Origin: Microbacterium sp. LWH13-1.2
GTDB taxonomy: Bacteria > Actinomycetota > Actinomycetes > Actinomycetales > Microbacteriaceae
Length of the DNA stretch: 64,000 nt
Direction: 5' to 3'
Assembly (NCBI RefSeq): GCF_038397735.1
Contig: NZ_CP151635.1
Location: 2,232,001-2,296,000, forward strand
In this document: positions 34,187-44,099 of the stretch, in pieces
Layout: each line of letters starts with the position of its first letter
How positions within the stretch are numbered: position 1 is the first letter of the stretch
Program-made: the position numbers and the translations under genes
The notes under the pieces: generated by a model
What the model was told of the DNA's origin: nothing
Database searches by the model: none
Seen by the model: only the letters and a program-made list of their open reading frames with translations

Positions 34187-37108
34187 ATGGATCCCGCCAC
34201 CGCCTCGCCCCTGTCGTCGTGGCATTTCTCCGGCACACTGCGCACGTACCAGGCCGAGGTCCTCGATCGGCTCGCTCCCGGAGGCGACGACCCGCTGCAC
34301 ATCGTGGCGCCACCTGGATCGGGAAAGACCCTGCTCGGCCTGCTGCTCGCCGCACGCGAGGGCCATCGCGCGCTCGTGCTGTCGCCGACCGTGACGATCC
34401 GCCAGCAGTGGCTGCGTACCGCGACAGAGCTCGCGACCGACGAATCGGCGGTTTCCGACGACCCCGAGCGTCTCGGGGACCTGACGGTGCTCACCTACCA
34501 GCGGCTCAGCGTGACCGCAGACGGCTCCCCCTTCGAAGAACTCGCCCGTGCGGTGTGGACGGACGAGCTCGTCGCGAGCGGGCGCACCGAGGCGGATGCC
34601 GCGACCTGGCTCGCCGAGCTCGCGGTCGACAACCCCGCGCGTCACCGTTCCGGCATCCGCAGTCGTGCGCGCCGACTGCGTTCGCGATTCACCCGTCAAC
34701 GCCCCTCCGAGCTCGCCCGGGCGCTACACCCGAACGCGGTCGCACTCATCGATCGCCTCGTCGAGGCGGGTGTGCGCACCGTGGTCCTCGACGAATGCCA
34801 TCACCTGCTCGATCACTGGGCGATCGTGGTGGCGTATCTCGCCGCTCGTATCCGCGAGAGCGGCACGGAGCCGAAGCTCATCGGCCTCACCGCGACCCTG
34901 CCCTCCCCCGACGACGAGACCGAGTTCGAGAACTACAGCCATCTGCTCGGCGACGTCGACTACGAGGTGCCGACGCCCGCGGTCGTGAAGGAGGGGCACC
35001 TCGCCCCGTATCGCGACCATGTGCTTTTCACCGAGCCCACACCCGCAGAGGCCTCCTTCATCCGACGGCACGAGTCCCTGCTGCATGACCTGATCAGGCA
35101 GGTGCTGTCGACGCCGGATGCACTGTCGTATCTCGAGGCGAATCTCCAGCCCTCGGACCCACCCGGCAGCGCCGACGCGGCGACCGAGACCGAGACTCCG
35201 CTCTCGCGCCTCGACCGTGCCTTCTCGACGGATTTCGCCCTCACGCGATCGTGCGCCATGGTGCTGCGCGAGGTCGCCCCGCAGCATCCGCTCGTCGCCG
35301 CGATCCCGCCGGCGCTGCTCGATCGCTGCACCACGGACGACCTGCTCACGGTGCTGTCGCGGTTCGCCCAGACGAGGCTGCTCGCTGACCCTGCGGCCGT
35401 GCGCCAGTGGGAGTACGTGCGGCGGTCGCTCGCGGACTTCGGCTACGCGCTGACCGACCGGGGCATCCGACGCGGTCGCAACCCGATCGAGACCACGCTG
35501 GCGTTCTCGGCGGCCAAGGATCACGCGGCCGTCGAGATCCTGCGCCGAGAACTCGCGGGCGCAGACGGCGACCGGGTCCGCGCGGTCGTCGTGACCGATT
35601 TCGTCGAGCACGGCAACCACCGAGGACTCGCCGGGGACGCGCCGGCAGGCGCACTGCGGACGTTCGACCTCCTCGCGGTCGATCCGGTCACGGCGAGATT
35701 GCGCCCGGCTCTGCTCACATCGCAGCACCTGCGAGTCCGCGCCGACGATGCGGACGACATCGCCGCCGCGCTGGGCGACCTGCTCGGCGAGGCCGTCGGC
35801 ATTGCAGACGGCGTCGGCCCCGTGCGCGATCTGCAGGTGCGCGCCGCCGGGAGCGGACGGGTGATCGGTGCCGTGTCGGAGCTGATCCGCCGCGGCGACG
35901 TGCGTCTGCTCGTCGGCACCCGAGGACTGCTCGGCGAGGGTTGGGACTGCCCCTCGGTCAACACGCTCGTGGACCTCACGACCGTGGCCACGTCATCGGG
36001 CACCCAGCAGCTCCGAGGTCGCACCCTGCGACTCGACCCCGCGTGGCCCGAGAAGGTCGCGCACAACTGGTCCGTGGTGTGCCTGATCCCCTCGCACGTC
36101 GATCTCGACGACGGTTCGGAGTCGGGTCGGCTCCGCCGTCGGCATTCGCATCTGTGGGGTCTCAGCGCAGAAGGAGACGGCCGGATCGTCAGCGGTCTCG
36201 GGCATGCGCTCCCCCCACCCGCCATCGAGGCGTGGGAGCGCGTGCTCGCCAAGGACCCCTCGACCTCGATCGGGGATCTCGACGCCGTCCTGCGCGAGCA
36301 CCGGCCCTCTCGCCGCACGACCAGGGCGCAATGGCGGATCGGCGATGCCTATCGCCCTCAGGAGCGCGAGACGATCACGGTCCGCCGGACCTCACGCGCG
36401 CCGCTGCTGCGCGCCGGACAGACGGCGAGCGCCGGTGCCGTCGCCGGATTCGTCATCGGCACCGCGGCGGTCGGCGCCCTCGTCGCCGTGCTGGCCGTCT
36501 CAGGGGTCTCCCTCTCTCCCGTTCTCGCGGTGGCAGTCGCGCTCGGCGGCGGTGCGGTGGCGGCGACGACATCCGCCCTGCGCACGCTCGTCCGCTCTCT
36601 GCGCGATCGCGCACGGCCGGCCGAGATCTATCGGGCAGCGGCGGTCGCCGTCGCCCGCACGCTCTCCGAAGCGGGCCGCATCGGTCGGATCGACGAGTCC
36701 GTGATCACGGCTCGCCCTGACGGCAGCGACCCGACGCGCATCCGCGTCGAGCTGGGCGGTGCCGCCGCCGACGCACGGACGATCGCGGATGCGGTCGAGG
36801 AGCTCTTCGCACCGGTGCGCGCTCCCCGATTCCTGCTGCGCATCGACGCGGCCGGGTTGCCGAGGCTCCGCGCGATCGAACGCCTCGCCGACCGCCTCTC
36901 GCCCGGACGCACACTTCTGGCGGTGCCCCGACTGATCGCCCGGCGGCGCGGCGACGCCGAGCGATTCCGAGATCACTGGCAGGCCCTGGTCGGCACGTGC
37001 TCGCTGCACGAGCTGAACGGAGTGCAGGGGCTCGCCCTGCTGCGTGTCGCCCGCAGCGCCGACAGCCGAATGGACACCGCGGAACCGCGAGCGCGCGTCT
37101 GGGGCTGA
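34187..37108 (+). CDS. DEAD/DEAH-box helicase with C-terminal membrane-like hairpin
   Basis: A 973-aa superfamily 2 helicase. RecA-like domain 1 has the Q-like TYQAEVL, Walker A APPGSGKTLLG (about 40-50) and DECHH (about 201). Domain 2 contains GTRGLLGEGWDCPSVNTL and the arginine-finger motif QQLRGRTLR. After the helicase core, two hydrophobic stretches (about 748-770 and 772-795: AGAVAGFVIGTAAVGALVAV and the following Ala/Val run) look like a membrane hairpin, followed by about 180 soluble residues. The helicase is related to type III restriction/Rad25-like enzymes. Nucleic-acid unwinding is inferred; a membrane location would be unusual. Confidence 0.85.
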   Translation: MDPATASPLSSWHFSGTLRTYQAEVLDRLAPGGDDPLHIVAPPGSGKTLLGLLLAAREGHRALVLSPTVTIRQQWLRTATELATDESAVSDDPERLGDLTVLTYQRLSVTADGSPFEELARAVWTDELVASGRTEADAATWLAELAVDNPARHRSGIRSRARRLRSRFTRQRPSELARALHPNAVALIDRLVEAGVRTVVLDECHHLLDHWAIVVAYLAARIRESGTEPKLIGLTATLPSPDDETEFENYSHLLGDVDYEVPTPAVVKEGHLAPYRDHVLFTEPTPAEASFIRRHESLLHDLIRQVLSTPDALSYLEANLQPSDPPGSADAATETETPLSRLDRAFSTDFALTRSCAMVLREVAPQHPLVAAIPPALLDRCTTDDLLTVLSRFAQTRLLADPAAVRQWEYVRRSLADFGYALTDRGIRRGRNPIETTLAFSAAKDHAAVEILRRELAGADGDRVRAVVVTDFVEHGNHRGLAGDAPAGALRTFDLLAVDPVTARLRPALLTSQHLRVRADDADDIAAALGDLLGEAVGIADGVGPVRDLQVRAAGSGRVIGAVSELIRRGDVRLLVGTRGLLGEGWDCPSVNTLVDLTTVATSSGTQQLRGRTLRLDPAWPEKVAHNWSVVCLIPSHVDLDDGSESGRLRRRHSHLWGLSAEGDGRIVSGLGHALPPPAIEAWERVLAKDPSTSIGDLDAVLREHRPSRRTTRAQWRIGDAYRPQERETITVRRTSRAPLLRAGQTASAGAVAGFVIGTAAVGALVAVLAVSGVSLSPVLAVAVALGGGAVAATTSALRTLVRSLRDRARPAEIYRAAAVAVARTLSEAGRIGRIDESVITARPDGSDPTRIRVELGGAAADARTIADAVEELFAPVRAPRFLLRIDAAGLPRLRAIERLADRLSPGRTLLAVPRLIARRRGDAERFRDHWQALVGTCSLHELNGVQGLALLRVARSADSRMDTAEPRARVWG

Positions 37109-37227
37109 ACGGCGGCGGACGCCGGCCACTGCGTGGGGCGGACGACGGCCCGGTTCCCACCCCATCCCGAGACAGCCGGGTTACGATCGGTTCACGCGCA
37201 CCGCAGCGCCCACGCGAGAGGGAACGC

Positions 37228-38217
37228 ATGCCAGAGAATCCGCCCCTGATCCCGACCGTCGTCGACGCCGAGCAGTTCGCCGCGCAGACGTCGGCAATCG
37301 TCGAGTCCGTCGGACGGGTGATCGACGGCAAGCCGGATGCCGTGCGGAGCGCGCTCGTCTGCCTGCTCGCCGAAGGGCACCTGCTGATCGAAGACGTACC
37401 CGGCGTGGGCAAGACCATGCTGGCCCGTGCTCTGGCCGCGAGCGTCGATGCGACGGTCCGCCGCATCCAGTTCACTCCCGATCTCCTCCCGGGGGACGTG
37501 ACAGGCGTGAGCGTCTACAACCCCGTCGACCGCGAGTTCGAGTTCAAGCGCGGAGCCGTGTTCGCGCACATCGTGATCGCCGATGAGATCAACCGCTCCT
37601 CCCCGAAGACCCAGTCCGCGCTGCTCGAGGCGATGGAAGAGGGACAGGTCACGGTCGACGGCTCGACCCACATGCTTCCCGATCCCTTCCTCGTCGTGGC
37701 GACCCAGAACCCCCTCGAGATGGAGGGCACCTACGCACTGCCCGAGGCCCAGCGGGACCGCTTCATGATGCGCATCTCGATGGGATACCCGGATGCCGCG
37801 GCCGAGGCCCTCATGCTGCGCCAGCGCGACACGGTCAATCCGCTCGCCGCCGTGCGCGCCGTCGCCGATGCGGCATCGATCTCGGGGCTGATCGCCTGGG
37901 CCCGTTCGGTGCACGTCGCCCCCGCACTCGAGGAGTACACGGTGGCGCTCGCCCAGGCGACCCGCGCCGACCCCAACCTGCACCTGGGCGCGAGCCCGCG
38001 CGCGACGCTGCAGCTGATCAGGGCGGCGAAGGTGTGGGCGGCGCTCGACGGCCGCGACTTCGTGATCCCCGACGACGTCACCGCCCTGATCGTCCCGGTG
38101 CTCGCGCACCGGCTGCTCCCTGCTCGTGGAGCGCACCGAGCCGGCGCGCAACCCGTCGAGGCCGCGCTGCGGCAGATCGTCGAGCGCGTGCGGGTTCCCG
38201 TCACCGCGCGGTCCTGA
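37228..38217 (+). CDS. MoxR-family AAA+ ATPase
   Basis: A 329-aa chaperone-like ATPase. Walker A EDVPGVGKTMLARALA (about 51-66), MoxR block RIQFTPDLLPGDVTG, Walker B IADEINRSSPKTQSALLEAM, sensor 1 VVATQNPLE, and the C-terminal lid. ATG at 37228 has GAGAGGGAA upstream. It leads the widely conserved MoxR-DUF58-transglutaminase operon, in which MoxR is thought to remodel the DUF58 (VWA-like) partner at the membrane. A 119-base gap separates it from the helicase and holds TACGAT (37182-37187) as a possible -10. Confidence 0.93.
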   Translation: MPENPPLIPTVVDAEQFAAQTSAIVESVGRVIDGKPDAVRSALVCLLAEGHLLIEDVPGVGKTMLARALAASVDATVRRIQFTPDLLPGDVTGVSVYNPVDREFEFKRGAVFAHIVIADEINRSSPKTQSALLEAMEEGQVTVDGSTHMLPDPFLVVATQNPLEMEGTYALPEAQRDRFMMRISMGYPDAAAEALMLRQRDTVNPLAAVRAVADAASISGLIAWARSVHVAPALEEYTVALAQATRADPNLHLGASPRATLQLIRAAKVWAALDGRDFVIPDDVTALIVPVLAHRLLPARGAHRAGAQPVEAALRQIVERVRVPVTARS

Positions 38218-38232
38218 CCTGCTCACCTCGCC

Positions 38233-39447
38233 ATGCATCGTCGTCGAACCCTCACCCTCCGAGGCACAGGTGCGCTCATCGCAGGGCTCGGATGCCTGAT
38301 CACGGCGAACATGCTCGGCGCCCCGATCTTGCTCTACATCGGCGTTCTGCTTCTCACGCTGACGATGTTCTCGGTGCTCGTGGTGCGGCTGCCGCGGCGC
38401 TCGGGCTCGGTCGCACGACAGGTCTCGACCGATCTGCTGACCGTCTCGGAGACGTCGCGAGTCACCCTGCGGTTCACGATGCGGGCACTGCGCATTCCCC
38501 GCGGCCTGTGGCGAGACGTGCTCCCCGACGCGGTGTCCGGCGACTCGGCGGGCGAGTACCCGTCCGAGACGGGCCAGCTCACCTACCTGATCACCGGGGT
38601 GCGCCGGGGAGTCTGGCCGATCGGGCCGCTGGTGCTGCGCACCGTCGACCCCTTCGGTCTCGCGCAGCGCGAACAGGAGTTCGGCGAGACCCGCACGGTG
38701 ACGGTCGTACCCGAGGTGTTCACGCTCGCTCCGCTCACCGTGAAGGTGGGGGCGGCCGGAGGCACGGCGCACACGTCGTCGAGCCGCCTGGGCCAGGGCA
38801 GCGACAACCTCTCACCGCGCCGCTACATCTCGGGCGATTCCATGCGACGCATCCACTGGCGGGCGACCGCGCACCGGGGGCAGCTGATGGTGCGGCAGGA
38901 AGAGGAGGAGTCGAGCCCGGATGCCCTCGTCATCTTCGACCGGAGCTCGGCTCGATGGTCCCGCCCCGGCGACGAGTCGGATCCCGCGTTCGAGAGGGCC
39001 GTCTCGATGTGCGCCTCGGTCGCGGTGCATCTCGTGCAGGAGGGGTACGGCGTCGACGTGATCGACAGCGCGGGGACGCTTCTGGGAACACTCCGCGGCC
39101 ACGAGGACGACCGCGATGGCCTGCTCGTCGCACTCGCACTCGTCGCCCCTCGCGGCGAGGCCCGCGACATCACCACCCTGGTCGGCGGCACTCCCCCCGG
39201 CCCACTCGTCTACATCACCGGCGAGATCGATGAAGAGGATGCCGCGCTGCTGCGTCCCTCCGGCGCGGCTGCGCCGATGCTGTTCGCGACCTCCCCTCAG
39301 CCCGGGGCGGTGCAGGCAGCGGAGCAGCACGGCTGGCGGGTCGCGACCCTCGGCGATGACGTGACCGAGTCCTGGGAGGATGTCCTTCCCGACCGAGTCG
39401 GGCTCGGGCCCGCCGAGCACCGGGGAGCAGCCGATGTCGCGCGCTGA
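38233..39447 (+). CDS. DUF58 domain protein
   Basis: A 404-aa membrane protein with two N-terminal helices (about 12-50) and the DUF58 block DPFGLAQREQEFGETRTVTV, then LSPRRYISGDSMRRIHWRATAHRGQLMVRQ. A VWA-like end follows (ALVIFDRSS). ATG at 38233 lies 15 bases after moxR. It is the usual partner of MoxR ATPases and overlaps the transglutaminase gene by 14 bases, so the three form one operon. Cell-envelope function is inferred for the family. Confidence 0.9.
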   Translation: MHRRRTLTLRGTGALIAGLGCLITANMLGAPILLYIGVLLLTLTMFSVLVVRLPRRSGSVARQVSTDLLTVSETSRVTLRFTMRALRIPRGLWRDVLPDAVSGDSAGEYPSETGQLTYLITGVRRGVWPIGPLVLRTVDPFGLAQREQEFGETRTVTVVPEVFTLAPLTVKVGAAGGTAHTSSSRLGQGSDNLSPRRYISGDSMRRIHWRATAHRGQLMVRQEEEESSPDALVIFDRSSARWSRPGDESDPAFERAVSMCASVAVHLVQEGYGVDVIDSAGTLLGTLRGHEDDRDGLLVALALVAPRGEARDITTLVGGTPPGPLVYITGEIDEEDAALLRPSGAAAPMLFATSPQPGAVQAAEQHGWRVATLGDDVTESWEDVLPDRVGLGPAEHRGAADVAR

Positions 39448-41689
39448 CCGTCAGGCCGCGAGGGCGTCGCGGCTGTCGTGGCATCGGGAACACGAACTGC
39501 CCACCGGCACCGTCCTGCCGGCGGTGCTGGCCGCGGGCGCAGGACTCGTGGCGATGTGGCCGTATACCTCGGTCATCGAACCGGGGACCTGGTCGTTCGC
39601 CGTGCTGGTCGTGATCGTGGTCACCGCGCTCACCGGCATGACGATGCGCACGCTGATGCGCCGTCGCGCGGCCTGGGCTCGGGACCTCGCCACCATCGGA
39701 GTGCAGATCCTCGTCGCGATCGGCACCGTGGTGCTGCTGGTGGCGGGAGACACCGCTGTCTTCGGAGTGATCCCCACCGACGCGACGATCTTCACCTTCC
39801 AGACCCTGGCGGCCTCCGCCTGGGAGGAGGTCATGTTCGGGTCCGCGCCGATCGCCGCGTCACCGGGACTCGAGGCGATGATGGGCCTCGGGTTCGCGGT
39901 GGTGGCGATCCTGCTCGATCAGCTCGTCGCTCAGCGCGGCGCGATCCTGGCGAGTCTGCTGACCGCCGTCGTGGGGTCGGTGCCGATGATCGTCACGCTC
40001 GGCGGTGTGAACGTCGTGTGGTTCGTCATGCTCGGCATCCTGATCGTCGTCCTGCTGAGGTACACCGCGGCTCAGAACCCGGAATCGCCTCGGCGCACGT
40101 CCACCGCGGTCGCGGCGGGAGTCGGTGTCGCCGCTCTCGCGGTCACGGTCATCGTCGCGCCCGTCCTGCCGGTGTCGGCCAGCCTCGCCGGCACAGGCGT
40201 GGGCGTCACGGTCGACGCATCGCTGCGGCTCGGCGACGACCTTCGCCAGCCGAACCCTGTCGAGGTGCTCACGATGGCGACGACGGCCGATACGGCGCCC
40301 TACCTGCGACTCACGACGCTGTCGGAGTTCGACGGCCGCGTGTGGGAGCCGGATCGCGGCGACCTGCAGTCCCTGAGCGACGGCTTCGGCCCGGACGAGT
40401 GGGGCGACGACATCGAGACGACCGACCAGAACACCTCGATCCGCGTCGTCCGGATGTCGAGTTCCTGGTTGCCGGTGCCCTACCCCGCGACCAGCGTGCA
40501 GGGCATCACGGCGGGGTGGCGCGTGAGCACGGAGAACCGCACCATCACCTCCCGCACCGCGGATGCCGTCGGCAACGACTACACCGTCCGGTCGATCGAG
40601 GTGGCGCCCACACTCGAGCAGATCCGGGCGATCCCGGCCGCCGAGCGGATCGTCGATCCCGATGCGGAGCCCGTGGAGCTGCCCGCGGTGATCGCTGAGA
40701 CGGCCGCGGAGGTCACCGCGGGTGCGACCAACGACTACGACCGGCTGATCGACCTGCAGTCGTGGTTCCGCAGTCAGTTCGCGTACTCGCTCGACACCCC
40801 GGTCGACGAGGGCTTCGACGGCACCGGAGCCGACGCGGTGGCGCAGTTCCTCGAGGTGCGCTCGGGATACTGCATCCACTTCGCGGGCGCGTTCGCGCTC
40901 ATGGCCGAGAGCCTCGACATGGAGGTGCGCATCGTCGTCGGCTACCTGCCCGGAGTGCGCACCGACAACACCCGTGGCGATGAGGCCGTCTACTCCGTCT
41001 CGAGCGATCAGCTGCACTCGTGGCCGGAGGTGCTCTTCCCCGGGGTCGGTTGGGTGCCGTTCGAGCCGACAGCCTCTCTCGGGGTTCCGACGGCGTTCGC
41101 CGCGGGTTCCACCACGGGTGGCGGATCCGGCGGATCGACGCCGACCGCTCCCTCCGCCGCCCCCAGTGCTGAGCAGAGCTCGGGGCCGGTCATCGAGCGC
41201 GAGGACGCAGGTGACAACGCGGGTGCGAACGGCGAGCTGCGGCGTCTCGATCCGACGCCCGTCATGCTGACGACCCTCGGTGTGCTGGTGGCGCTGCTGC
41301 TGCCCGCGCTGATTCGCCTCGCGATCCGCGTTGCGCGGCGTGGTCGGGCGAAGAGCGGTGACGCGGCATCGGCCTGGACCGAGCTGCGGGCGACGATGCA
41401 GGATCTGCGGCTTCCGCTCTCGGATGCGGAGACACCGCGCATGCGCGGTGTCGACCTCATCCGGGAGAACGGCGTGGATGCCGACGCGATGCGCGCCCTG
41501 GTCGACGCCGTCGAGCGATCGAGCTACGGGCGACCGTCGCCTGATCGGTCCGGCGATCTCGATGAGGCGCTGAGAGAGGTGATCGTCCAGCTGCGGCGGA
41601 GCGTCGATGGACGCTCGCGCGTGCTGGCGTTCCTTCTACCCCGGTCGCTCTTCGCGAGTCGCCGGACCGACGTGCCTCTGGTCGCCTGA
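39434..41689 (+). CDS. Transglutaminase-like membrane protein (DUF3488/TgpA-type)
   Basis: A 751-aa protein. A run of six to seven helices (about 25-255) precedes an extracytoplasmic transglutaminase-like domain with the catalytic Cys in VRSGYCIHFAGAFALMA (about 479), His in SDQLHSWPEVLFPG (about 527) and the following acidic residue region GWVPFEP. A Gly/Ser/Pro-rich linker, one helix (about 615-640) and a cytosolic C-terminal DUF4129-like region end it. ATG at 39434 has GGGGAG upstream and overlaps DUF58. Similar proteins are thought to act on envelope proteins. Confidence 0.92.
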   Translation: MSRADRQAARASRLSWHREHELPTGTVLPAVLAAGAGLVAMWPYTSVIEPGTWSFAVLVVIVVTALTGMTMRTLMRRRAAWARDLATIGVQILVAIGTVVLLVAGDTAVFGVIPTDATIFTFQTLAASAWEEVMFGSAPIAASPGLEAMMGLGFAVVAILLDQLVAQRGAILASLLTAVVGSVPMIVTLGGVNVVWFVMLGILIVVLLRYTAAQNPESPRRTSTAVAAGVGVAALAVTVIVAPVLPVSASLAGTGVGVTVDASLRLGDDLRQPNPVEVLTMATTADTAPYLRLTTLSEFDGRVWEPDRGDLQSLSDGFGPDEWGDDIETTDQNTSIRVVRMSSSWLPVPYPATSVQGITAGWRVSTENRTITSRTADAVGNDYTVRSIEVAPTLEQIRAIPAAERIVDPDAEPVELPAVIAETAAEVTAGATNDYDRLIDLQSWFRSQFAYSLDTPVDEGFDGTGADAVAQFLEVRSGYCIHFAGAFALMAESLDMEVRIVVGYLPGVRTDNTRGDEAVYSVSSDQLHSWPEVLFPGVGWVPFEPTASLGVPTAFAAGSTTGGGSGGSTPTAPSAAPSAEQSSGPVIEREDAGDNAGANGELRRLDPTPVMLTTLGVLVALLLPALIRLAIRVARRGRAKSGDAASAWTELRATMQDLRLPLSDAETPRMRGVDLIRENGVDADAMRALVDAVERSSYGRPSPDRSGDLDEALREVIVQLRRSVDGRSRVLAFLLPRSLFASRRTDVPLVA

Positions 41690-41693
41690 GGTG

Positions 41694-42584
41694 TCAGGCC
41701 GCGTGCTGCGCGCAGCGCACGGCGTCGCAGGACTCGCACGCGACGAACTGCGTGCGACAGGAGAGGTCGGGACAGTTCGCCGTGCGCTTGGTCGCCGCCC
41801 CACATCCGACACACTCGCCGATGACGGCGGCGTGATCCGAGAAGTCGATGGACCCGCGCTTGTCGAACACGTAGAGCGATCCCTCCCAGAGCCCGTCATC
41901 GCCGTACTGCTCGCCGTAGCGGACGATGCCTCCCTCGAGTTGGTAGACCTCGCCGAACCCGCGTGAGGTCATCAGACTCGAGAGGACCTCGCACCGGATG
42001 CCGCCGGTGCAGTACGTCACCACGGGCTTGCCCTTGAGATCGTCGTACTCGCCGGAGTCGAGCAGCTGGACGAAGTCACGCGTGGTCTCGGTGTCGGGCA
42101 CGACGGCTCCGCGGAAGCGGCCGATCTGCGCCTCCAGCGCATTGCGTCCGTCGAAGAACACGACGTCGTCTCCCCGCTCGCCCATGAGTTCGTGCAGCTG
42201 TTCGGGGGTGAGGCGAGTGCCGCCGCCGACGACGCCCTGCTCATCGACGCGCAGCTCGCCCGGCGCCCCGAACGAGACGATCTCGTCGCGCACCTTGACG
42301 CTGAGCTTCGGGAAGTCGATGCTGCGGCCGTCGGCGTCGACTCCGCTGCCCTCGCTCCACTTGATGTCGGCATTCTTGAACGGCGCGTACGACCGGAAGG
42401 ACCGCGCCCACTTCTTGAGGGCCAGAAGGTCACCGCCGAGGGTGCCGTTGACTCCGTCTTTCGAGATCAGGAGCCGACCCCGGAGACCGAGCGCCTCGCC
42501 GAGGTCGCGCTGCCACACCCGGATCGCCTCGGGGTCGGCGAGCGGGGTGAACACGTAGAAGAGAACGATCTTGGGGGTTGCCAC
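41694..42584 (-). CDS. trhO: tRNA uridine(34) hydroxylase TrhO (rhodanese-like)
   Basis: Forms 5-hydroxyuridine at position 34 of certain tRNAs with oxygen as oxidant. The 296-aa UPF0176 protein has an N-terminal ferredoxin-like domain ([14 protein letters not shown]), a rhodanese domain with the active-site Cys in [18 protein letters not shown], and a C-terminal Cys-rich zinc-ribbon-like tail (CVGCG...CPDLSC...CESC). The start is GTG at 42584. It converges with the transglutaminase gene (4 bases between stops) and separates the housekeeping region from the RiPP operon, which ends 55 bases upstream. Confidence 0.93.
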   Translation of the reverse strand: MATPKIVLFYVFTPLADPEAIRVWQRDLGEALGLRGRLLISKDGVNGTLGGDLLALKKWARSFRSYAPFKNADIKWSEGSGVDADGRSIDFPKLSVKVRDEIVSFGAPGELRVDEQGVVGGGTRLTPEQLHELMGERGDDVVFFDGRNALEAQIGRFRGAVVPDTETTRDFVQLLDSGEYDDLKGKPVVTYCTGGIRCEVLSSLMTSRGFGEVYQLEGGIVRYGEQYGDDGLWEGSLYVFDKRGSIDFSDHAAVIGECVGCGAATKRTANCPDLSCRTQFVACESCDAVRCAQHAA

Positions 42585-42639
42585 CTGGAGATTTTACGTC
42601 GCCCTGAGGGAGTCCTGCGCCGGAGCACGCTCGAGTCCT

Positions 42640-43374
42640 CTATGTCACATCGCGGGTGACGAACGAGACTCCGCCGGCCACGACAGCCGTGAACACCCAG
42701 CCGACCGCCACCAGAGCGGCGATCGGGCCGCCGAGCCTGTCATCCGGCACGATCCCCACCGCTGAGAGATCGAACCGGAGGGCTTCGAGCATCGCGAGGA
42801 ACGGAAGGTAGACGGCACCCTCTCTCCAGACGATCGCCAGGAGCACTGCTCCGCTGAGGGACATCGGAACGACGAAGAGCGCGACGAGATGGGTCTGCAC
42901 GATGACTCCCAGCCCCATTCCCCAGAGGCCCGATGCCGCGCCGAGCACACCGGTCTGTGCGACCGATGACCAGTCCAACGGAAGCCCCTCGCCGGCCAGG
43001 CGCAGGGCGGCGTGACCGGCGGCTGCTGCTGCGAGGGCGACGATCGCACCACCGACGGCTGCTCCGAACGCCCTGGCCAGATATGTCGCACCACGCCGCT
43101 GCGACATCAGACGCTGAGCGATGACACCGTCCCGCCGATCGACGGTGTACCGGAACGATCCGTAGACCGCCGCGAGAACCGCACCGTAGGTCGCGAGCAC
43201 CGTCGCGAACGGCGCGGTGAGAGACGCTCGGACGTCCGGCGGTGCGTCGGCGAGCTCCGGCGGTATGTTCGCCACGACGGAGAGCGAGATCACGACTCCC
43301 GCCACCGCCACCCAGAGAAGGACGACGTCACCGGCGAAGACGCGCGCGTGGGCTCGAAGGACGCGACCGATCAC
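42640..43374 (-). CDS. ABC transporter permease 2 of the daptide-type cluster
   Basis: A 244-aa membrane protein with about six helices, starting at GTG 43374 in a GTGA overlap with permease 1. It is the last gene of the RiPP operon. It resembles ABC-2-type permeases (long loop with VIAQRLMSQRRGATYLARAF between helices). With the ATPase (44096-44812) and permease 1 it should form an exporter for the mature peptides, or a self-protection pump. Assignment is by topology and context. Confidence 0.8.
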   Translation of the reverse strand: MIGRVLRAHARVFAGDVVLLWVAVAGVVISLSVVANIPPELADAPPDVRASLTAPFATVLATYGAVLAAVYGSFRYTVDRRDGVIAQRLMSQRRGATYLARAFGAAVGGAIVALAAAAAGHAALRLAGEGLPLDWSSVAQTGVLGAASGLWGMGLGVIVQTHLVALFVVPMSLSGAVLLAIVWREGAVYLPFLAMLEALRFDLSAVGIVPDDRLGGPIAALVAVGWVFTAVVAGGVSFVTRDVT

Positions 43375-44099
43375 ACGCCCCTCCTGCTGCCCCTGAACCA
43401 CGCGACGGCGACCAGCCCGGCAGCCCACGCGATTGCGATGCCGAGCGCCGGCACGAAGTCGAGCAGACGGTCCTGATAGCCGGGAACGCTCACGGCTGCC
43501 AGGACCAACCCCGGCGAGAACCTGGCCAGCTCGGGCGCCGTGCGCAACAGAGCGAGCTCCAGCACCATCGGGAGGACGAGGACGATCGCTGCCGTGACGT
43601 AGTAGTTTCGGGCGATCCAGCCGATGGCCCCTCCGATCAGCGCGCCGAGAACCACCCCCACCAGTGCCCCGCCATAGATCCGCCACGCATCCGAGGTGAG
43701 TGAGAGCGAGAGGCCGCTCCGCAGCAGGATGACGGAGACACCGGCCGTCCAGACGACGAAGATGCAGATCGAGACGGCGAGCGCGATGAGAGTGCCGGCG
43801 ACGAGCTTTCCCGAGAATGCGCGTCGAAAGCCGACTCCGGTGAGCGTCCTGTCCATCGAGGCGTAGTAGCACTCGCGGGTCACGCCATACGCGCCGATGA
43901 ACGCCGCAGAGACGGCGCACCAGGCGAGCGGCTCCAAGAGCCCTGCGGTGGCGGCGCCGGATTCGAGGCCCTCGAGGTCGAAGCGCGAGCCGTCCGAGAA
44001 CAGCACGAAAGCAGGCATCAGGACGGCGACGACATAGACCGCCAGGACGGAGGATCCGCTCACCGCCCGGACGACCTCACTGTGGATGATTCCCTTCAC
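43371..44099 (-). CDS. ABC transporter permease 1 of the daptide-type cluster
   Basis: A 242-aa ABC-2-like permease with six helices (about 12-32, 52-75, 95-120, 140-162, 168-190, 208-235). The loop ECYYASMDRTLTGVGFRRAF between helices 2 and 3 matches the coupling region of this family. ATG at 44099 overlaps the ATPase stop (ATGA); its own end overlaps permease 2. The tight overlaps suggest equimolar expression of exporter subunits. Confidence 0.82.
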   Translation of the reverse strand: MKGIIHSEVVRAVSGSSVLAVYVVAVLMPAFVLFSDGSRFDLEGLESGAATAGLLEPLAWCAVSAAFIGAYGVTRECYYASMDRTLTGVGFRRAFSGKLVAGTLIALAVSICIFVVWTAGVSVILLRSGLSLSLTSDAWRIYGGALVGVVLGALIGGAIGWIARNYYVTAAIVLVLPMVLELALLRTAPELARFSPGLVLAAVSVPGYQDRLLDFVPALGIAIAWAAGLVAVAWFRGSRRGV

